Part shown: positions 28,941-32,112 of the stretch, piece by piece
Position numbering within the stretch: position 1 is the first letter of the stretch
Layout: each line of letters opens with the position of its first letter
NCBI GenBank assembly: GCA_022711355.1
Contig: JAKLFE010000051.1
Location: 1 to 32,112, forward strand
Length of the DNA stretch: 32,112 nt
Direction of reading: 5' to 3'
Origin: Spirochaetota bacterium
GTDB lineage: Bacteria > Spirochaetota > Spirochaetia > Treponematales > Rectinemataceae
Notes under the pieces: generated by a model
What the model was told of the DNA's origin: nothing
Database searches by the model: none
The model's input: only the letters and a program-made list of their open reading frames with translations
Translations under genes and position numbers: made by a program

Positions 28941-28954
28941 CAAGCCCGGGCTTG
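28941..28954. repeat. 14-bp perfect palindrome in the leader of the sugar importer operon
   Basis: CAAGCCCGGGCTTG lies about 12 to 25 nt after the expected transcription start. It may be a second operator or an RNA hairpin. Position between the promoter and the binding-protein gene is the only support. Confidence 0.4.
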
Positions 28955-28972
28955 CCGATTTTGGCATTTCAT

Positions 28973-29001
28973 ATTATAAAATCCAATTGATTGTTTGTCA
29001 A
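28973..29001 (-). promoter_or_regulatory. Consensus promoter of the monosaccharide importer operon
   Basis: On the minus strand TTGACA (29001 to 28996), a 17-bp spacer and TATAAT (28978 to 28973): both hexamers are perfect consensus. Transcription would begin near 28966 and give a leader of about 73 nt. So strong a promoter usually needs repression, consistent with an overlapping inverted repeat. Confidence 0.88.
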
Positions 29002-29003
29002 TT
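28985..29003. promoter_or_regulatory. Operator candidate for the IclR-type regulator
   Basis: AATTGA-7 nt-TCAATT is a perfect inverted repeat covering the -35 element and half the spacer of the strong promoter. Binding there would block RNA polymerase. The divergent IclR gene (29129) is the natural candidate; this is inference. Confidence 0.5.
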
Positions 29004-29128
29004 TTTTTTCTGGCGCGCGGATGCCGCCCCGGGCGGGGCCCCGACGGCCGGGCCCCCCGGAGCCCGGGCCTTCCGCCCGGCCGAGCTTCGTGCTAGAGTG
29101 CGCGCCGCGGGGGAGAGGCGGGGGCGAC

Positions 29129-29902
29129 ATGAAGAAGAGCGATACGTCCATCATCCATTCGCTGGATAAGGGGCTGTTCCTCCTCGAGACGGTGGAGCAG
29201 GCCGCCCAGCCGGTCAGCCTGCAGGAGCTGTGGGAGACCCTGAAGTGGGACAAGGCCACCATCTACCGGCTGCTCGTGACCCTCGAGAAGCGCGGCTACA
29301 TCCACCGCGACCCGAAGGACCGCAGGTACAGCCTGGGGATGAAGATCTACGCCCTGTACGACTCGATGATCCGGAGCCTGGACCTGCAGCAGATCACCAA
29401 GACCTACCTCGACCTCCTCGCCAAGAAGACGGGGCAGAGCGCCCACCTGGCGGTGGCCGTCGGCAACCGCATCGTGTTCATCGACCGCTCGGTCGGCTCG
29501 GAGGTGCTCTCCGTGAACACGCAGATCGGGGCCAGCGAACCGCTCCATTGCACCGCCCTGGGCAAGGCCTTCCTCGCGTACTCCGAGCCGGAGAAGCGCG
29601 ACGAGCTCCTCGCGGGGCCCCTCGAGAAGTTCACGGCCAAGACGATCTCCAACAAGCGCGATATCCCGAAGGAGATGGCCGTCATCAAGGCCCGGGGCTA
29701 CGCGGTGGACGACGAGGAGTACACCGAGGGCATCCTGTGCGTCGCCTCGCCCATACTGAACTCCCAAGGGCAGCCGATAGCCATGATGGGCATATCCGGC
29801 CTCAAGAACCGCATGAGCGCGGAGCGGGTCGCGGAATACGGCTCGCTGATCAGCAAGAACGCCTGCGAGGTATCGCGCAAATTCGGCTACGGGAAGGGCT
29901 AG
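29129..29902 (+). CDS. IclR-family transcriptional regulator
   Basis: A 257-residue regulator with an N-terminal winged helix (about 8-72: IHSLDKGLFLLETVEQ, the recognition helix in KATIYRLLVTLEKRGYI, and DPKDRRYSLGMKIYAL). A C-terminal effector domain of GAF-like fold follows (HLAVAVGNRIVFIDRSVGSE, LHCTALGKAFLAYSEPEKRDELL, RGYAVDDEEYTEGILCVASPI). It is divergent from the sugar importer operon and 36 nt from convergent araD. It probably controls one or both; ligand unknown. The ATG at 29129 follows GGGAGAGG-rich sequence, and TAGAGT (29094-29099) could be its -10. Confidence 0.92.
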   Translation: MKKSDTSIIHSLDKGLFLLETVEQAAQPVSLQELWETLKWDKATIYRLLVTLEKRGYIHRDPKDRRYSLGMKIYALYDSMIRSLDLQQITKTYLDLLAKKTGQSAHLAVAVGNRIVFIDRSVGSEVLSVNTQIGASEPLHCTALGKAFLAYSEPEKRDELLAGPLEKFTAKTISNKRDIPKEMAVIKARGYAVDDEEYTEGILCVASPILNSQGQPIAMMGISGLKNRMSAERVAEYGSLISKNACEVSRKFGYGKG

Positions 29903-29938
29903 CCCGGGCCCGTCCGCGGCCTGATTGCCCTGCCCTTC

Positions 29939-30670
29939 CTACCTCTGCCCGTAGTACGCGCCCGGCCCGTGCTTGCGCTCCCAGTGCTTGCGCAGGACGT
30001 GCTCGGGCAGGGGCGCGGCGCCCGGGTCCAGGCCGAGGGTGAGGATGGCCATGCGCGCCAGCTCCTCGAGGGCGGCGGCGTTCCGCACCGCGGCCATCGC
30101 CGAGCCCCCCCAGGCGAAGGGCCCGTGCCCCGCGACGAGGACCATCGGGTCGTGGCGTGGGTCCAGGCCGCGCTCCGCGAAGGTCCGGACGATGAGCTCG
30201 CCCGTGCAAAGCTCGTAGTCCCGCTCGACCTCCTCAGGCAGTATCATGGCCGTGCAGGGCACGGCCTCGGCTGACTGGTCGGCGTGGGTCGTGCCGAGGC
30301 AGGGGATGTCGCGGCGAGCCTGAGCCCAGGCGGCGGCGTGGGCCGAGTGGGTGTGGCAGACGCCGCGGATCCCCTTCCAGGCGCGGTAGAGCGCGAGGTG
30401 GGTCTTCGTGTCCGAGGAGGGCCGCTTATCGCCCTCGATCACCTTCCCCTCGAGGTCGACCACGACCATGTCCTCGAGGCCGAGCTCGCCGTACTCGACG
30501 CCGGAGGGCTTGATGGCGAAAGCGCCGAGCTCCGGATCGAAGGCCGAGGCGTTGCCCCAGGTGAGGATGGCCAGGCCCAGCTTGGGGATCTCGAGGTTGG
30601 CGGCGAGGGCCTCGGCCTTGAGCGCGCCGAAGCGGCCCGGGCCGCCCCGGCGCTTTGCTGTTTCGCCCAT
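29939..30670 (-). CDS. araD: L-ribulose-5-phosphate 4-epimerase
   Basis: A 243-residue class II aldolase-fold enzyme that epimerises L-ribulose-5-phosphate to D-xylulose-5-phosphate by retro-aldol chemistry using zinc. The E. coli zinc and catalytic residues are all found with a constant offset of 11: Asp87 in SSDTKTH, His106 and His108 in CHTHSAHAAAW, His182 in AGHGPFAWG. WGNASAFD and the THADQSAEAVPCT block are also family hallmarks. The ATG at 30670 is 8 nt after the araA stop, so the two form an operon. The N-terminal 10 residues extend beyond E. coli AraD. The longer frame upstream overlaps araA and is spurious. Confidence 0.96.
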   Translation of the reverse strand: MGETAKRRGGPGRFGALKAEALAANLEIPKLGLAILTWGNASAFDPELGAFAIKPSGVEYGELGLEDMVVVDLEGKVIEGDKRPSSDTKTHLALYRAWKGIRGVCHTHSAHAAAWAQARRDIPCLGTTHADQSAEAVPCTAMILPEEVERDYELCTGELIVRTFAERGLDPRHDPMVLVAGHGPFAWGGSAMAAVRNAAALEELARMAILTLGLDPGAAPLPEHVLRKHWERKHGPGAYYGQR

Positions 30671-30678
30671 CGCGCCGC

Positions 30679-32112
30679 TCAACGGCCGAGGCGGTAGGCC
30701 GCCTCGTTCCAGCGGATCTCCTTGCGGAAATCCTCGGGATCGGAGCCGGCGCCGATGACCAGGCACTCGATGCCGGCCATCTCCGCGTAGTCGCGGAGCC
30801 ACTCGGTCTTGATGCTCCGCGAGTAGACCGTGTGGTGGGCTCCGCCGGCGAGGATCCAGCACTCGGCCCCGCGGCAGAGGTCGGGCTTGGGCTTCCACAT
30901 GACGCGGGCCACGGGGAGCTTGGGCATGGGGGCGTAGGGCTCGACCGCCTCGACCTCGTTGACGATCATGCGGAAGCGGTCCCCGAGGTCGACGATGGTC
31001 GCGTTGAGCGCCTCGCCGGCGGCGCCGTCGAAGACCAGGCGCGCGGGATCGGCCTTGCCGCCGATGCCGAGGGGATGGACCTCGAGCCGGGGGCGCTTGG
31101 CCGCGACGCTCGGGCAGACCTCGAGCATGTGGGCGCCGAGCTCGGCCTCGCGGCCCGGCTCGAAATGGTAGGTGTAGTCCTCCATGAAGGAGGTGCCGCC
31201 GCTTAGGCCCGCCTCCATGACCTTGGCGCAGCGCAGGAGGGCGGCGGTCTTCCAGTCGCCCTCGGCCCCGAAGCCGTAGCCGTCCGCCATGAGGCGCTGC
31301 GAGGCGAGGCCGGGGAGCTGGGGCAGGCCCGCGAGGTCCTCGAAGGTGGTGACGAAGGCCTTGGCTCCCCGCGCGTCGAGGAAGCCGCGCATGCCGAGCT
31401 CGATGCGGGCCTGCTCGCGCACGCGCTCGAGCCCCGCGCCCGAGAGGGCGTCGGAGGCGACCTCGTACTCCTCGCGATAGGCCTTCACGAGGGCCTCGAC
31501 CGCCTGGGGCTCGACCTTGGCCACCGCCTCGGCCAGGGCCCCGAGGCCCCAGCCGTTGACCTGCCAGCCGAAGGCGAGCTGGGCCGAGACCTTGTTGCCC
31601 TCGGTGACCGCGACCTCGCGCATGTTGTCGCCGAAGCGCGCCACCTTGAGGGAGCGGCCCTCGGCGAAGCCCGCGGCCGCGCGCATCCAGCCCGAGAGCT
31701 TCCCGGCGACGCGCGGATCCTGCCAATGGCCGACCACGACCTTGCGCGGGAGGCGCATCTTGGCGTAGATGAAGCCGTGCTCCCGGTCGCCGTGGGCCGA
31801 CTGGTTCAGGTTCATGAAGTCCATGTCGATCGCGGCCCAGGGGATGTCGCGGTTGTACTGGGTGTGAAGGTGGCAGATGGGCCGATTCAGCTCGGCGAGG
31901 CCGGCGATCCACATCTTCGAGGGGCTGAAGGTGTGCATCCAGGTCACGATGCCCGCGCAGGCGGGATCGGCGTTGGCGGCGCGCATCGTCTCGAGGATCC
32001 CCTCGGGGCCCTTGAGCACGGGCTTCCAGACGAGCTTGCACGGCAGGATCGCGTCGAGGCCCGCGACCATGGCGCGGGAATCGGCGTCGACCTGCTTCAG
32101 GGTCTCGGGGCC
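30679..32112 (-). CDS. araA: L-arabinose isomerase (partial, runs off right edge)
   Basis: The enzyme interconverts L-arabinose and L-ribulose, the first step of the arabinose pathway, with a metal ion. Only about 15 N-terminal residues are missing: the visible chain begins GPETLKQVDADSRAM and aligns with E. coli AraA throughout. Landmarks are TWMHTFSPSKMWIAGL, HTQYNRDIPW, IDMDFMNLNQSAHGDREHGF, KVARFGDNMREVAV, GYGFGAEGDWKTAALL (with an active-site Glu), GGTSFMEDYTYHFE (second Glu) and ILAGGAHHTVYS near the end (His). The gene continues with araD 8 nt later. No araB lies downstream. Confidence 0.98.
   Translation of the reverse strand, partial: GPETLKQVDADSRAMVAGLDAILPCKLVWKPVLKGPEGILETMRAANADPACAGIVTWMHTFSPSKMWIAGLAELNRPICHLHTQYNRDIPWAAIDMDFMNLNQSAHGDREHGFIYAKMRLPRKVVVGHWQDPRVAGKLSGWMRAAAGFAEGRSLKVARFGDNMREVAVTEGNKVSAQLAFGWQVNGWGLGALAEAVAKVEPQAVEALVKAYREEYEVASDALSGAGLERVREQARIELGMRGFLDARGAKAFVTTFEDLAGLPQLPGLASQRLMADGYGFGAEGDWKTAALLRCAKVMEAGLSGGTSFMEDYTYHFEPGREAELGAHMLEVCPSVAAKRPRLEVHPLGIGGKADPARLVFDGAAGEALNATIVDLGDRFRMIVNEVEAVEPYAPMPKLPVARVMWKPKPDLCRGAECWILAGGAHHTVYSRSIKTEWLRDYAEMAGIECLVIGAGSDPEDFRKEIRWNEAAYRLGR

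Noticed and set aside
28894..28966. Riboswitch in the leader of the monosaccharide importer
   Set aside because: The leader is only about 73 nt, with one palindrome and no resemblance to a known riboswitch core; protein regulation by IclR explains the layout better.

Overview
This is a very GC-rich bacterial window: nearly all third codon positions in the real genes are G or C, and long spurious antisense frames are therefore common. It carries one tRNA and no phage, CRISPR or transposase gene. The gene content fits a free-living saprophytic carbohydrate user with a spirochaete-like gene set (a TIGR02757-family protein, Cys-lipidated TPR proteins next to a LysM lytic transglycosylase). The spirochaete assignment is inference; no marker gene here settles it.

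Layout. 1-2.4 kb holds the end of a flavin/NAD oxidoreductase, a small unknown protein and an exported unknown protein ending in palindromic 18-bp repeats. 2.4-5.7 kb (minus) is a tightly overlapped three-gene unit: membrane protein, TPR lipoprotein, TIGR02757 protein. 5.7-9.0 kb (plus) is a second overlapped unit: TPR lipoprotein, LysM lytic transglycosylase, exported unknown protein. 9.06-11.3 kb (minus) is galE followed by an M20 peptidase. 11.4-16.1 kb (plus) is a translationally coupled operon of a GH105-like hydrolase, a GPH sugar symporter and a 705-residue protein of unknown function. Then come tRNA-Phe, a VanZ-like protein and a YjbQ-family protein.

17.2-32.1 kb is an L-arabinose regulon. 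A GH51 alpha-L-arabinofuranosidase is divergent from a GntR/LacI-type (AraR-like) regulator. That regulator is followed by a MalEFG-type oligosaccharide importer (binding protein and two permeases, no ATPase gene) and a GH127 beta-L-arabinofuranosidase. On the other strand are an RbsABC-type monosaccharide importer, a divergent IclR regulator, then araD and araA (araA runs off the right edge). The picture is uptake of arabino-oligosaccharides, cytoplasmic hydrolysis by two enzymes of opposite anomeric specificity, separate uptake of free arabinose, and conversion through L-ribulose to ribulose-5-phosphate and xylulose-5-phosphate. The ribulokinase (araB) step is not in the window.

The main points for a second look are: the 705-residue putative glycan enzyme with its operon; an apparent AUC start codon in the GH51 gene; repeated promoters whose -10 element lies only 6-8 nt from the start codon (leaderless mRNAs); a 156-bp inverted-repeat element inserted inside the oligosaccharide importer operon; and matched operator-like sequences at the two arabinose regulators.
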